This document shows positions 17,867 to 26,957 of a stretch of DNA of 64,000 nt, piece by piece. Origin of the DNA: Leifsonia sp. Leaf336. GTDB taxonomy: Bacteria; Actinomycetota; Actinomycetes; Actinomycetales; Microbacteriaceae. The notes under the pieces were generated by a model. It did not search any database. It saw only the letters and a list, made by a program, of their open reading frames with translations, and was not told the origin of the DNA. How positions within the stretch are numbered: the stretch's first letter is position 1; each line of letters begins with the position of its first letter. The stretch covers positions 102,509 to 166,508 of the forward strand of contig NZ_LMOZ01000003.1 of assembly GCF_001423695.1 (NCBI RefSeq), in the 5' to 3' direction. A program made the position numbers and the translations under genes.

Positions 17867-18356
17867 GACATCGAGGATCGACCGGTTGACCGAGCTCGTC
17901 CGCAGCGTCGCCTTCGCGGGGCGCGCAGCGGCCGAGGAGTGGGTGCGCGACAGCGGGCTCACCCGTCAGCAGGCGTTCACGCTCGGCTACCTCGAGCAGA
18001 ACCAGCATCGCGACGTGATCGCCCGCGAGCTGGCCGAGATGTCCGGCACCACCGCCGCCAGCGTCACCAGCCTCCTGCAGGGGCTGGAGGAGCGCGGCTA
18101 CATCACCCGCACGTCGTCGCCGAACGACGCCCGCGTCAAGATCGTCCGCGTGACCGCGGACGGCGCGCAGGTCGTCGCCGGGTTCGACGAGTCGATGGCG
18201 GCCGAGCAGCGCAAGCTGTTCGACGCCCTCGACGAGTCGGAGCAGGATCAGCTGATCGCGCTGCTCGAGCGGGTGGTCGAGGCCGATCCATCGATCGCCG
18301 ACCCGTCCCGCACGGGTCCGTCCCGCACAGCGCCCCCGTCGGGCCGCCGCCGCTGA
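17865..18356 (+). CDS. MarR family transcriptional regulator (leaderless)
   Basis: A 163-residue winged-helix protein: QQAFTLGYLEQNQHRDVIAR, then ELAEMSGTTAASVTSLLQGLEERGY as HTH and recognition helix (about residues 54-80), then ITRTSSPNDARVKIVRVT as the wing with the DxR motif. The last 20 residues are a Ser/Pro/Arg-rich tail. The ATG coincides with the predicted transcription start. It precedes a MATE exporter by 73 bases and is divergent from the flavodoxin-like reductase, so both are candidate targets. Confidence 0.9.
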   Translation: MTSRIDRLTELVRSVAFAGRAAAEEWVRDSGLTRQQAFTLGYLEQNQHRDVIARELAEMSGTTAASVTSLLQGLEERGYITRTSSPNDARVKIVRVTADGAQVVAGFDESMAAEQRKLFDALDESEQDQLIALLERVVEADPSIADPSRTGPSRTAPPSGRRR

Positions 18357-18429
18357 CCGCGGCCGGCCCACCGGCGCACTCCGCACACTTCTTCCTACTC
18401 GAAACCGTTCACGGAACGGAGGTCCCGTC

Positions 18430-19836
18430 ATGTCCTCGAACCGCCACTATCTCTCGTCCGCGCCGATCTGGCGCTCCCTGGTGCACCTGTGCGTGCCCAT
18501 GATCGCCGGCTTCTCGGTCGGCAGCGTCTACAACATCATCAACGCCGGCTTCATCGGCTCGCTGCACTCCACCCCGCTGCTCGCGGCGCTCACCTTCTCA
18601 CTGCCGGTGTTCGCCCTGCTCATGGCGATCGGCGGCGTCTTCGGCGTCGGCGGCGGCACGTACGTGTCCCGCCTGCTCGGATCGCAGGAGCAGGAGGGCA
18701 CCGACAGTGCGGCCGCCGCCGAGCGCATCAAGCAGGTCTCGTCGTTCACCCTCTGGGGCGCCCTCATCGCCGGCGCGGTGATCGGCGTCGTCGGACTGAT
18801 CTTCGCCACGCCGCTGGCCATCGTCGTCGGCGCGACCGGAGCCTCCGTCGCCCCGACCGCGCTCTACATCGGCGCGATGTGCGCCTTCACGCCGGTGTAC
18901 GTCGCCGCGTTCGCGCTCGAACAGCTGGTGCGCTCGGAGGGCGCGGCCGTGGCCTCCATGACCGGGCTCATCGCCTCCACCATCGCCAACCTGCTGTTCG
19001 ACGTGCTCTTCATCCTGGTGCTGGGCTGGGGCGTGCTCGGCGCGGGCATCGCGCTCGGGCTCTCGAACCTGGTCACTGTCGGCTACTACGTCTGGTACCT
19101 GACCCGCCGCAGCGAGACGATCTCGCTCGCGCCGCGGCACTTCCGCGCCGACCGCACGATGCTCGCCACCGTGTTCGGCGTGGGCGCCTCCGAGCTGCTG
19201 ATGTCGTCGTTCCTCATCGTCACCACACTCGTCATGAACTGGATCGCCATCGGCTACGGCGCCTCCCTTCTGGCCGCGATGGGCGTGGCCCTGCGGATCT
19301 CGCAGCTGCCCGAGATGATCTGCATGGGCGTCTTCATGGGCGCGATCCCGCTGTTCGCCTACGCCTTCGGGGCGCGCGACCACGGTCGGCTGAAGAAGGC
19401 GATCACCGGGAGCGCGATCGCCATCGCGGGGGTCACCGCGGTGTTCTCGACCATCGTGTTCCTGTTCCGCGACCAGGTGTTCGCGCTGTTCAGCGCCGAC
19501 CCGTCGGTCATCGCCGACGGAACGCTCATCCTAACCGCGATGCTCGTCTCGACGCTGTTCAACGGGTTCACCGGGCTGATCATCGCGGTCTTCCAGGCGA
19601 CGGAGCAGATGCGCAACGCCACCATCATGTCGGTCGCGCAGGGCGTGCTCTTCATCCCGATCGTGCTGCTGGCCAACGCGCTGTTCGGGATGGGCGGCGT
19701 GATCTGGTCGATGACCGTCACGGAGGCGATCTGCTTCGCCGTCGCCGCCGCGCTCTTCGCCCGCTCGCGGCGAGCGCTCGCCGCGCCCTCCCCCGAGGCC
19801 GCCGCCCAGGCCGAGGCGGCCCTCGCCACCGCGTGA
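18430..19836 (+). CDS. MATE family multidrug exporter
   Basis: A 468-residue membrane protein with 12 hydrophobic segments. Family features include PIWRSLVHLCVPMIAGFSVG at the N-terminus, FGVGGGTYVSRLLG (about residues 73-86) and the internally repeated second half. MATE proteins expel cationic drugs or metabolites using Na+ or H+. GGAGGTCCCGTC gives a ribosome-binding site. The C-terminal tail is Ala-rich. It follows the leaderless marR gene on the same strand and is likely its target. Confidence 0.92.
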   Translation: MSSNRHYLSSAPIWRSLVHLCVPMIAGFSVGSVYNIINAGFIGSLHSTPLLAALTFSLPVFALLMAIGGVFGVGGGTYVSRLLGSQEQEGTDSAAAAERIKQVSSFTLWGALIAGAVIGVVGLIFATPLAIVVGATGASVAPTALYIGAMCAFTPVYVAAFALEQLVRSEGAAVASMTGLIASTIANLLFDVLFILVLGWGVLGAGIALGLSNLVTVGYYVWYLTRRSETISLAPRHFRADRTMLATVFGVGASELLMSSFLIVTTLVMNWIAIGYGASLLAAMGVALRISQLPEMICMGVFMGAIPLFAYAFGARDHGRLKKAITGSAIAIAGVTAVFSTIVFLFRDQVFALFSADPSVIADGTLILTAMLVSTLFNGFTGLIIAVFQATEQMRNATIMSVAQGVLFIPIVLLANALFGMGGVIWSMTVTEAICFAVAAALFARSRRALAAPSPEAAAQAEAALATA

Positions 19837-19846
19837 TCTCGACGCT

Positions 19847-19903
19847 CGAAGGGCACGTTGTTGTCGCTTTCCGCGAGGAAAAGCGACAACAACGTGCCCT
19901 TCG
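19847..19903. repeat. Palindromic intergenic element, copy C
   Basis: Perfect 24-base arms (19847-19870 and 19880-19903) around a 9-base loop. The arms share GGGCACGTTGTTGTC with copy B at 15287. It lies between the converging MATE and DUF1905 genes. It could terminate both transcripts, but the conserved sequence suggests a repeat family. Confidence 0.85.
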
Positions 19904-19910
19904 GCGGTTC

Positions 19911-20174
19911 TCAGCGGTCGGGGTCGGAGACGAGCTCTACCTCGATCTCGTCGCCTGCTCCGCGGCCCGTGTTCTTGCGGGTCTCGGCGTTGAACGAGAC
20001 CAGGTAGCGGCCTCCCATCACGCCGATCGTCGTCTTGTACGTGTAACCGCCGTCGATGGTCACCACGACGGGCACGCGCTTGCCGCGGTCGAAAGCGAGC
20101 ACGACCTCCTCGGGGACGACGATGCCGACGTTGTTGCCGCCGGTGGACTCGAGCACGGTGCGGAAGACGGTCAT
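19911..20174 (-). CDS. DUF1905 domain protein
   Basis: An 87-residue protein made almost entirely of a DUF1905 domain: GGNNVGIVVPEEVVLAFDRGKRVPV, GYTYKTTIGVMGGRYLVSF, ending in GAGDEIEVEL. The fold is a small beta-barrel of unknown function. It is usually found alone or fused to YdeI-type OmpD-associated domains. The ATG has GGAGGTCC upstream. No operon partner is evident. Confidence 0.88.
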   Translation of the reverse strand: MTVFRTVLESTGGNNVGIVVPEEVVLAFDRGKRVPVVVTIDGGYTYKTTIGVMGGRYLVSFNAETRKNTGRGAGDEIEVELVSDPDR

Positions 20175-20239
20175 CGGACCTCCAGCGTCAGGATGAGGAC
20201 TCAGGATGAGGACGCGGCGAGCCTACTCCCCGCGCCCGC

Positions 20240-20802
20240 TCAGGGGTTCTCGTAGGTGCCGTCGAGTCGAGCTCGGGCGATGACGTGACCGCTCATCGCG
20301 CGTACCGCGTCCTCCAGGCCGAAGGACGCGGGGAGGTCGAGCCGCCGGTCCACGGCGAAGAGCTGGAAGACGTAGAAGTGCGGCCCGTGGGACGGCACCG
20401 GCATCGGGCCGTGCCAGCCGCGGGAGCCGAGCGAGCCGCGGCCGTACACGACCCCGGGCGGCGGGGTGCGGCGGGCGAGCGCGCCCTCGGGGAGGCCGCC
20501 GAGCGCCGGATCGATGCCGCGCGCGATCGTGTGCACGGCGGGCTGCGCGCGGGGGCGTCGGGGTCTTCGACGATGAGCACGAGCTCCTCGGTCGCGACCG
20601 GCGGCGGCGTCCACTCCAGCGCGGGCGACAGGTCCTGCCCGAAAAGCCTCCCCTTGTATGCCGACGGGATGGGGGCGCCCTGCGCGAAGGCTCGGCTCGT
20701 CAAGGCGAACGATTCGGGCGCCCGGAGGTCGGTGCGCTCCCAGACGACCTTCTCGTGACCGGCTCGGCGGTCGCGCAGTGCGCGTCCGATGGGATTCGGC
20801 AT
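20240..20802 (-). pseudogene. YbhB/YbcL-type PEBP family gene with a frameshift
   Basis: The 5' half reads as a phosphatidylethanolamine-binding protein up to LVLIVEDPDAP (about residue 82). The family sequence then continues in another frame as VHTIARGIDPALGGLPEGAL, with YGRGSLGSRGWHGPMPVP and FYVFQLFAVDRRLDLP. The switch falls in the GC run at about 20544-20555, where one base added would restore the frame. This may be a true loss or a sequencing error in a GC repeat. The intact protein would be about 187 residues. Confidence 0.8.
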
Positions 20803-20851
20803 GGTGAGGCGCCTCTCGGTCGGGAGCGGGACCTCCCGACTCTACGACGCG

Positions 20852-21070
20852 CTAGCGGATGTAGGACGCATCCGGCCCGGTCTCCCCCGTGTTCTCGCGC
20901 GGCTGGTCGCGCAGCTCGCTGAGCTCGGCGACCGCACTCTCGATCGCGTCGAGCGCGAGGCGTATCGGCTCGGCCCAGGCGTCGGGCGCCGCGGCGGTCG
21001 CTCCGGCCGCGGCGGCGAGCTTCGCGCGGGCGGCTCGGATGGCCTCTTCAGCCGTCTCCAGATTGTCCAT
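20852..21070 (-). CDS. Small helical protein of unknown function
   Basis: A 72-residue, acidic, alanine-rich protein predicted to be mostly helical (MDNLETAEEAIRAARAKL start, RLALDAIESAVAELSELRD middle). I do not recognise a family. The start lies 23 bases inside the end of the phosphatidyltransferase gene on the same strand, so it may be translated from that mRNA. The ribosome-binding site is weak. Confidence is moderate because the gene is short and sits in high-GC DNA. Confidence 0.5.
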   Translation of the reverse strand: MDNLETAEEAIRAARAKLAAAAGATAAAPDAWAEPIRLALDAIESAVAELSELRDQPRENTGETGPDASYIR

Positions 21071-21812
21071 GCCCGTATTCTCGCCCTGCCACCAGCACCG
21101 GTCGAGGGGCACGTCCCCGGCGGATCAGCCAGACGGTGTCGCGGGTGAACGACTCCACCAGCAGAAGGAGCGCGACACCCACCAGCAGGCTGTCGAGACC
21201 GGGCAGGAGACCGCTGGCCGCGACCGCCAGCGCGATTCCCGCGTACGCGGTGACGACCTTGCGCCAGTACCGGAACGGAAGCGTCGCCCGCATCCGGGGC
21301 AGCATCCAGCCGGCCACGACGAACGCGTAGCGCAGCCCGCCGATCGCGACCACCCAGAGCCCCAGCGCCGGCGCGACGTACACGCTCAGCACCAGCAGCA
21401 GGAACGCGTCCACCTCCATGTCGAACCGGGCGCCGAGCTCGCTCGTCGACCCGGTGCGCCGGGCGACCCAGCCGTCCACCGCGTCGAGGGCCAGCGCCGG
21501 CACCACGAGACCGACCAGCAGCGCGACCGGGATCGGGTCGCTGAACGACGCCACGACCAGCCCGGTGATCACCCCCACCAGCGCCGAGCGCATCGAGGTC
21601 ACCATGTTCGCCGGGCCAAACCGCTCCGACCGGCGGCGCTGGAGGCCGCGGACCAGCAGCGCGTTCGACACCGCCAGGTAGGCCACGACGGCGAACCATC
21701 CGGAGGCCGGCAACGGCGTCATCCACCACACCAGCTCGAGCCCTCCGGCCAGCAGCACCACCATCGCGCCCGCCCCGGCCCAGCCGATCGCGGCGAGTTG
21801 AACCCTTTTCAC
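21048..21812 (-). CDS. CDP-alcohol phosphatidyltransferase family protein
   Basis: A 254-residue membrane enzyme that moves a phosphatidyl-type group from a CDP-linked donor to an alcohol. The diagnostic motif is complete: DAVDGWVARR (about residues 110-119) followed by GARFDMEVD, giving DxxDGxxAR, then GxxxDxxxD. There are about six hydrophobic segments. I chose the GTG at 21812, with GAGG eight bases upstream. The last 20 or so codons cover a half copy of the CGAGGGGCACG repeat, so the C-terminus may be repeat-derived. It is divergent from the PTPS-like/RibD-like operon and probably functionally linked to it. Confidence 0.88.
   Translation of the reverse strand: MKRVQLAAIGWAGAGAMVVLLAGGLELVWWMTPLPASGWFAVVAYLAVSNALLVRGLQRRRSERFGPANMVTSMRSALVGVITGLVVASFSDPIPVALLVGLVVPALALDAVDGWVARRTGSTSELGARFDMEVDAFLLLVLSVYVAPALGLWVVAIGGLRYAFVVAGWMLPRMRATLPFRYWRKVVTAYAGIALAVAASGLLPGLDSLLVGVALLLLVESFTRDTVWLIRRGRAPRPVLVAGREYGHGQSGDG
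21101..21113. repeat. Half copy of the intergenic palindrome inside a coding end
   Basis: GTCGAGGGGCACG here is identical to 5682-5694 (copy A). The second arm is missing. It lies within the codons for the C-terminal tail of the phosphatidyltransferase. Confidence 0.5.
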
Positions 21813-21922
21813 GTGCGCCTCGTGTCTCGTCTGTGAACGCCGCTGCACTGTCAACCCTTGTGCCGAGCGGCCTTGTCTTAACACGCTGCATGTGGACGGA
21901 TGGTTCAGAGAGGGGTGATGAC

Positions 21923-22900
21923 GTGCTCGAAGCCACCGCATTCTGGGTCGAGGAACCGGGGGTCGGCGCCCTGCGACGCCACCCCCTCGCCGGCGCGGGC
22001 GCCGAGGAGGTGCTCGTGCGCACGCTGTACACGGGCGTCAGCCGCGGCACGGAGTCCACGGTGTTCTCGGGGCGCGTCCCCGACAGCCAGCGGGAGCGGA
22101 TGCGCGCGCCGTTCCAGGAGGGCGACTTCCCCGGTCCGGTGAAGTACGGGTACCTGAACGTCGGCGTCGTGGAGCAGGGGCCAGGCGAGCTCGCCGGCCG
22201 CACGGTGTTCACGCTGTTCCCGCACCAGTCGGCGTTCGTCGTCCCGGCCTCCGCGGTCGTGCCGGTGCCGGAGGGGGTGCCCGCGCGCCGCGCAGTGCTC
22301 GCGGGAGCCGTCGAGACCGCGGTGAACATCCTCTGGGACGCGGCGCCGCTCGTCGGCGACCGCATCACGATCGTAGGCGCCGGCATGATCGGCTGCTGCG
22401 TCGCGCGGCTGGCGCACGGCATCCCCGGCGCGGAGGTGACGCTGGTCGACATCGACCCGTCGCGACGGCGGATCGCCGACGACCTGGGCGTGAACTTCAG
22501 TGAGCCGGAGGCCGCCCCCCGCGACCGCGATCTGGTCGTCGACACGAGCGGGTCGGAGGCCGGGCTGCGGCTCGCGCTCGAGACCGTCGTGACCGAGGGC
22601 GAGGTCGTCGAGGCGAGCTGGTTCGGCGACCGCGGGGTGAGCATCCCGCTGGGCGAGGACTTCCACTCGCGCCGGCTCACGATCCGCTCCAGCCAGGTCG
22701 GCGTCGTGCCGCCCGCGCGCCGCGACCGCCGCAGCACGACCGATCGACTGGCGCTGGCCCTCGACCTGTTGCGCGACGACGCGTTCGACCGGCTGCTGAC
22801 CGGGGAGTCCGCGTGGCGGGACCTGCCCGACGTGCTCGCGCGGATAGCGGCGGGCCCCGGCGACGAACTCTGCCACACGATCGACTGGAGGGACGCCTGA
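21923..22900 (+). CDS. Medium-chain dehydrogenase-like protein, BchC-like, without the catalytic zinc site
   Basis: A 325-residue MDR-superfamily protein. The GroES-like N-terminal part contains [18 protein letters not shown] (about residues 34-51). SRGTE replaces the usual zinc-ligand GHE, and no structural-zinc cysteine cluster is visible. The Rossmann domain starts [17 protein letters not shown] (about 150-166) and continues [11 protein letters not shown]. Later come [16 protein letters not shown] and [13 protein letters not shown]. Start: GTG at 21923 with AGAGGGG upstream. Relatives act as NAD(P)-dependent reductases or dehydrogenases. It is the first gene of seven coupled genes; its stop overlaps the next start as TGATG. 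Confidence 0.85.
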   Translation: MLEATAFWVEEPGVGALRRHPLAGAGAEEVLVRTLYTGVSRGTESTVFSGRVPDSQRERMRAPFQEGDFPGPVKYGYLNVGVVEQGPGELAGRTVFTLFPHQSAFVVPASAVVPVPEGVPARRAVLAGAVETAVNILWDAAPLVGDRITIVGAGMIGCCVARLAHGIPGAEVTLVDIDPSRRRIADDLGVNFSEPEAAPRDRDLVVDTSGSEAGLRLALETVVTEGEVVEASWFGDRGVSIPLGEDFHSRRLTIRSSQVGVVPPARRDRRSTTDRLALALDLLRDDAFDRLLTGESAWRDLPDVLARIAAGPGDELCHTIDWRDA

Positions 22901-23298
22901 TGCCGTTCACCGTGACCGTACGCGATCACCTGATGGTGGCGCACAGCTTCACCGGCGAGGTCTTCGGGCCGGCCCAGCGCCTCCACGGTGCGACGTTCGT
23001 CGTGGACGCGAGCTTCGGCGCCGACGAGCTCGACGCCGACGGGGTCGTCGTCGACATCGGACGTGCGACTGCAGCACTCGCCGAGATCACGGGCGCGCTG
23101 ACCTACCGCAACCTCGACGACGAACCGGAGTTCGCGGGGACGAACACGACGACGGAGGTGCTCTGCCGGGTGATCGCCGACCGGCTGGCGGAACGCGCCG
23201 CGGCCGGTGAGCTCGGCCGCGCCACCGGGCTGACCTCCATCGCTGTCACCCTGCACGAATCGCACATCGCCTGGGCGACCTATTCGAGGCCGTTGTGA
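22900..23298 (+). CDS. 6-pyruvoyl-tetrahydropterin synthase/QueD homologue with a degenerate active site
   Basis: A 132-residue T-fold protein. H15 (MVAHSF) and H29 (LHGATF) match two of the three zinc histidines, but the third is A31 (HGA in place of HGH). The catalytic cysteine a few residues before H29 is absent (FGPAQRLH). The LDHxxL histidine is replaced (LTYRNLDD), while the pterin-anchoring glutamate region survives as LHESHIAW. So it may bind a pterin-like ligand with altered or no lyase chemistry. It overlaps both neighbours (TGATG in front, GTGA behind) and must be co-expressed with them. Confidence 0.82.
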   Translation: MPFTVTVRDHLMVAHSFTGEVFGPAQRLHGATFVVDASFGADELDADGVVVDIGRATAALAEITGALTYRNLDDEPEFAGTNTTTEVLCRVIADRLAERAAAGELGRATGLTSIAVTLHESHIAWATYSRPL

Positions 23299-24365
23299 AC
23301 GGGGAGGTCACGGGGCGACGGGTCTTCTTCGTCGTGCCGGACGCGATCGACGATCCCGAGCGCGTCAGCGGCGGGAACCTCTACGACCAGCGCGTGCGCG
23401 ACGGGCTGCGTGCCGACGGCTGGGAGGTGCGGATGGTGCTCGTCACCGGCCGCGGCGCCGGCTGGACAGGGCGCGCGCTGGCGCAGTTACCCGAGGGCGC
23501 GCTCGCCCTGGTCGACGGCCTGCTCGCCGCGCGTGAGCCGGAGGCCCTGATCGCGCACGCGTCGCGCCTCCGTCTCGTCGCAGTCGTGCACATGGTCGAC
23601 GGCCTGCTGACCGACGATCAGACCGCGGCGCTCCGTGTCGCACACCGCATCATCGCGACCAGCGGCTGGACCCGCGCGGAGCTGCTGGAGCAGGACGCCG
23701 CCGACGCCCACCGCATCGTCGTCGCGCACCCCGGGACCGATCCGGCGCCCGCGACCGAGGCCTCCGCGTCGGGAGGCCGGCTGCTCTGCGTCGCGGCTGT
23801 CGCGCCGCACAAGGGCCACGACCTCCTCGTCCGCGCGCTGATCGGCTTCGCCGACCGTGACGACTGGACGTGCACCCTCGTCGGCTCGCTGCACGTCGAT
23901 CCCGACTTCGTGGAGGCGCTGCGGACGCAGCTCGACACCGTCGGATTGGCCGACCGGGTCCGGTTCGCCGGTGTGCTCCACGGGAGCGCCCTCGAGGCGG
24001 CTTACGCGGGAGCGGACCTCATGGTCCTGCCCTCCCGCACCGAGAGCTACGGCATGGCGGTCGCGGAGGCGCTCGCGCACGGGGTCCCCGTGCTCGCGAC
24101 GGCGGTCGGCGGCCTCCCCGAAGCGATCGCCGTGCCGCAGGCCGCCGTGCTCGTGCCGCCCGACGACGTGTGGGCGCTGCATGTCGTGCTGCAGCAGTGG
24201 TGGGCCGACCCGGAGCGGCGGCGGGCCCTCACGGCTGCGGCGCTGGAGGCCCGCGCGGCCGGGCGGTCGTGGCGCACGACGACGTCGATCGTCGAGTCGG
24301 CGCTCGACGCGGCGCTCGCGGACGAGGGACGTACGGCCGGCCGAACGGAGGTCGTGCCGTCATGA
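23295..24365 (+). CDS. GT4-family glycosyltransferase
   Basis: A 356-residue GT-B enzyme. The N-terminal acceptor half starts [20 protein letters not shown]. The donor half has [17 protein letters not shown] (about residues 160-176), [20 protein letters not shown], and the nucleotide-sugar motif [23 protein letters not shown], with [10 protein letters not shown] as the EX7E-type element. The start is a GTG overlapping the PTPS-like stop. No signal peptide is present, so it acts in the cytosol. Acceptor and sugar are unknown; context suggests a lipid or pterin-like acceptor. Confidence 0.88.
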   Translation: MNGEVTGRRVFFVVPDAIDDPERVSGGNLYDQRVRDGLRADGWEVRMVLVTGRGAGWTGRALAQLPEGALALVDGLLAAREPEALIAHASRLRLVAVVHMVDGLLTDDQTAALRVAHRIIATSGWTRAELLEQDAADAHRIVVAHPGTDPAPATEASASGGRLLCVAAVAPHKGHDLLVRALIGFADRDDWTCTLVGSLHVDPDFVEALRTQLDTVGLADRVRFAGVLHGSALEAAYAGADLMVLPSRTESYGMAVAEALAHGVPVLATAVGGLPEAIAVPQAAVLVPPDDVWALHVVLQQWWADPERRRALTAAALEARAAGRSWRTTTSIVESALDAALADEGRTAGRTEVVPS

Positions 24366-25180
24366 GCGGGCTCCTGGAGGTCAGCGTCGACTGGCTCGCC
24401 CTGCGCGAGGCGGAGGACGCCCGCGCACGCTCGGCGACGCTGGCGTCCGCACTGCCCGGGCTCCTCGGCGCAGGCCCGTTCACCGTGCACGACCTCGGCA
24501 GCGGCACGGGTTCGATGATGCGCTGGCTCGCGCCGCGCCTCCCCGGGCCGCAGACCTGGGTGCTGCACGACTGGAACGCGAGCCTCACGGCGCGCGCGTC
24601 GGAGGGGCGACCTCCGCGCGACCGTGCGGGGCGGCCGGTCGGGATCCGCTCGCGCATCGGCGAACTCGACCGGCTCGACGCCTCCGCGCTGCGCGGGGCC
24701 TCGCTCGTCACCGCCTCCGCGCTGCTCGACGTGCTGACCGCGGCCGAGGCGCACGCCATCGTGGAGGCGTGCGTGGCAGCGGCCGTGCCCGTCCTCCTGT
24801 CGCTCAGCGTCACCGGCGATGTCGCCCTGACGCCGTGGGACCCGCGCGACATCCGTTTCGCGCGCGCGTTCAACGCGCACCAGCGGCGGGAGGTCGCCGG
24901 ACGCCGCCTCCTCGGTCGCTACGGCGCCACCCTGGTCGGCGGCCTGTTCCGGCTGGCCGGCTGGAACGTTCGCAAGGCGATCACGACCTGGCAGCTGGAC
25001 GCGGGCGACCGCCTCCTGCTCGCGGAATGGTTCGACGGCTGGACCGCCGCCGCCGTGGAACAGGAGCCGGGTCTGCTCCGCGAGAGCCGAGGGTATCGGG
25101 AGTTGCGGTGGGCGCAGCAGGCGCGCGGCGAGCTCTCCGCGACGGTGTACCACCTGGATCTGCTCGCGTGGCCGCGATGA
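24362..25180 (+). CDS. Class I SAM-dependent methyltransferase
   Basis: A 272-residue protein. Motif I is VHDLGSGTGSMMRWL (about residues 43-57), followed by WVLHDWNASL as the SAM-ribose region, and LVTASALLDVL as the motif II/III strand. The later part contains TPWDPRDIRFARAFNAHQRRE, not typical of any small-molecule methyltransferase that I recognise. Start ATG overlaps the GT stop (ATGA), and its own stop overlaps the next gene. The substrate is presumably an intermediate of the same pathway. Confidence 0.83.
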   Translation: MSGLLEVSVDWLALREAEDARARSATLASALPGLLGAGPFTVHDLGSGTGSMMRWLAPRLPGPQTWVLHDWNASLTARASEGRPPRDRAGRPVGIRSRIGELDRLDASALRGASLVTASALLDVLTAAEAHAIVEACVAAAVPVLLSLSVTGDVALTPWDPRDIRFARAFNAHQRREVAGRRLLGRYGATLVGGLFRLAGWNVRKAITTWQLDAGDRLLLAEWFDGWTAAAVEQEPGLLRESRGYRELRWAQQARGELSATVYHLDLLAWPR

Positions 25181-26193
25181 CGATCCGGACGGCGGCGCCG
25201 CCGCGACGATTGCACGCGCCAGAAGAGGCCGGCGCTCCGACTAAGGCGCGCGTGCGCCGGCTGCTCTCGTCGAGCGGGTTCCGCATCGCGGCGCGGATGA
25301 TCCTGGGCGCCGCGGTGCTCGTGGCGATCGTCGTGCGCGTCGGCGGCGAGCCCTTCCTGCACGGCCTCGCGAGCGTCAACGTGCCCGCCATCGCGGCCTC
25401 CCTCGCCCTGTTCGCGGCTGCGACCGCGGCGGCCGCGTGGCGCTGGACGATCATCGCCCGCCGGCTCGGCGCCTCCCTGCACTGGTGGAGGGCGGTCGGC
25501 ATGTACTACCGCTCGCAGTTCGTCAACACGGTGCTCCCGGGCGGCGTGGTCGGCGACGTGCAGCGCGCGGTCGACCACGGCCGCGCCTCGGAGCGCGCCG
25601 GAGCCGCCGGAATCGGTGCGGCCGCGCGGGCGGTGGCGATCGAGCGCGTGCTCGGCCAGGGCGTGCAGGTGGTCCTCTCGATCGCCGTGCTGGCGGTCGT
25701 CGGCATGGAGTTCGAGAGCGTGCTGCTCCCAGCGCTCGGCATCGGCCTGGCCGTGGTCGCGGTCGCCGTCGCCGCCGCGACGCTCGGCAGCGGCCGGGTG
25801 CGGCGCGCGCTGCGCCGGGAGGCCGCGGAACTGCGGGCGGGGCTCGGCTCGCTGCGCGTCGGCGTGCAGGCGGTCGTAGCCTCCCTCATCGTCTGCGGCT
25901 GCCACCTGGCGATGTTCGCCGTCGCGGCGTCCGCGGTCGGCGCGGCCGTGCCGCCCGCTCGCCTGCTCGCCCTCGCGGTCGTCGTGCTGCTCGCGGCCTC
26001 CGTCCCCGTGAACGTCGGCGGCTGGGGGCCCCGCGAGGGCGCCGCCGGATGGGCGTTCGCCGTCGCCGGGTTCGGTGCGGCGGCCGGCGTCTCGTCCGCG
26101 ACGCTGTACGGGGTGCTCGCCCTCATCGCGGTGGCGCCGGGCGCGATCGTCGCGTGGGTGGCGCCGCTCGTCGCGAGGAGGAGGACCCGATGA
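25177..26193 (+). CDS. Flippase-like integral membrane protein (LPG synthase TM region family)
   Basis: A 338-residue protein with about eight hydrophobic segments and no soluble catalytic domain. It has RIAARMILGAAVLVAIVVR near residue 35, GMYYRSQFVNTVLPGGVVGD (about 109-128), VAIERVLGQGVQV, and PVNVGGWGPREGAAGWAFA. These match the lysylphosphatidylglycerol-synthase TM / UPF0104 family, whose members flip or help assemble lipid-linked molecules. That fits a product built on a lipid and moved across the membrane. Overlaps are ATGA on both sides. Confidence 0.85.
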   Translation: MTIRTAAPPRRLHAPEEAGAPTKARVRRLLSSSGFRIAARMILGAAVLVAIVVRVGGEPFLHGLASVNVPAIAASLALFAAATAAAAWRWTIIARRLGASLHWWRAVGMYYRSQFVNTVLPGGVVGDVQRAVDHGRASERAGAAGIGAAARAVAIERVLGQGVQVVLSIAVLAVVGMEFESVLLPALGIGLAVVAVAVAAATLGSGRVRRALRREAAELRAGLGSLRVGVQAVVASLIVCGCHLAMFAVAASAVGAAVPPARLLALAVVVLLAASVPVNVGGWGPREGAAGWAFAVAGFGAAAGVSSATLYGVLALIAVAPGAIVAWVAPLVARRRTR

Positions 26194-26957
26194 GCGGAAT
26201 GGGCCTCGCCATTGCCGATGCACGCGTCGACCTCGCCGCGAGAGCGGAGGAGACTCGCCGTATGAGCGACCTGCCGTACGTCACCCTCAGCTGCTGCGTC
26301 TCCCTCGACGGCTACCTGGACACCGCGCGGCCTCCGAAGCTCACGCTGTCGAACGCCGCCGACTTCGACAGGGTGGACGAGGTCCGCGCCCAGAACGACG
26401 TCATCCTCGTGGGCGCCCGGACCGTCAGGCGCGACAACCCGCGGCTCCTGGTGCGCAGCGGCGAGCGGCAGGACCGCAGGGAGGCCTCCGGGAGGTCGCG
26501 CACGCCGTGGAAGGCGACCGTCACGCTGTCGGGCGACCTCGACCCGACGGCCCGGTTCTTCACGCTGGGCGACACCCCGAAGCTCGTCTACTGCCCGCGC
26601 GACGCTGCACCGGGTCTGCGCCGCCGCCTCGGAGGGCTGGCGACTGTCGTCGCACTCGGCGACGAGCTGCGGATGGCCGACCTCCTCACCGACCTCGGCG
26701 AGCGCGGCGTGCAGCGGCTGATGGTGGAGGGCGGGGGCACGACGATCACGGAGTTCCTCGTCGACGAGCTCGTCGACGAGCTGCAGGTCGCGATCGCTCC
26801 GTTCTTCGTGGGAGACCCCGCCGCCCCGCGGTTCGTCGGAGCCGGGGACTTCCCCTGGACGAGCGACCGGCGGGCTCGGCTCGCGGAGGCGCAGCCGATC
26901 GGCGACGTGGTGCTGCTGCGCTATGCGCTCTCGGAGCGGTTCGGGGAGTCGCCGTGA
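26190..26957 (+). CDS. RibD C-terminal/dihydrofolate-reductase-like pyrimidine reductase
   Basis: A 255-residue protein of the RibD reductase family. It has VTLSCCVSLDGYLDTA (about residues 30-45), DVILVGARTVRRDNPRLLVR, RLMVEGGGTTITEFLVDELVDEL and APFFVGDPAAPRFVG, which match NADPH-dependent reduction of a ribosylamino-pyrimidine. There is no deaminase domain. Two starts have good ribosome-binding sites: ATG 26190 (overlaps the previous stop) and ATG 26262 (MSDLPYVT, preceded by GGAGGAG); the shorter form matches the family length. With the PTPS-like gene it suggests chemistry on a GTP-derived ring. Confidence 0.86.
   Translation: MSGMGLAIADARVDLAARAEETRRMSDLPYVTLSCCVSLDGYLDTARPPKLTLSNAADFDRVDEVRAQNDVILVGARTVRRDNPRLLVRSGERQDRREASGRSRTPWKATVTLSGDLDPTARFFTLGDTPKLVYCPRDAAPGLRRRLGGLATVVALGDELRMADLLTDLGERGVQRLMVEGGGTTITEFLVDELVDELQVAIAPFFVGDPAAPRFVGAGDFPWTSDRRARLAEAQPIGDVVLLRYALSERFGESP

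Noticed and set aside
19847..19903. Treating the long palindrome only as a terminator
   Set aside because: Its arms recur at other loci, so a terminator label alone would miss the repeat family.
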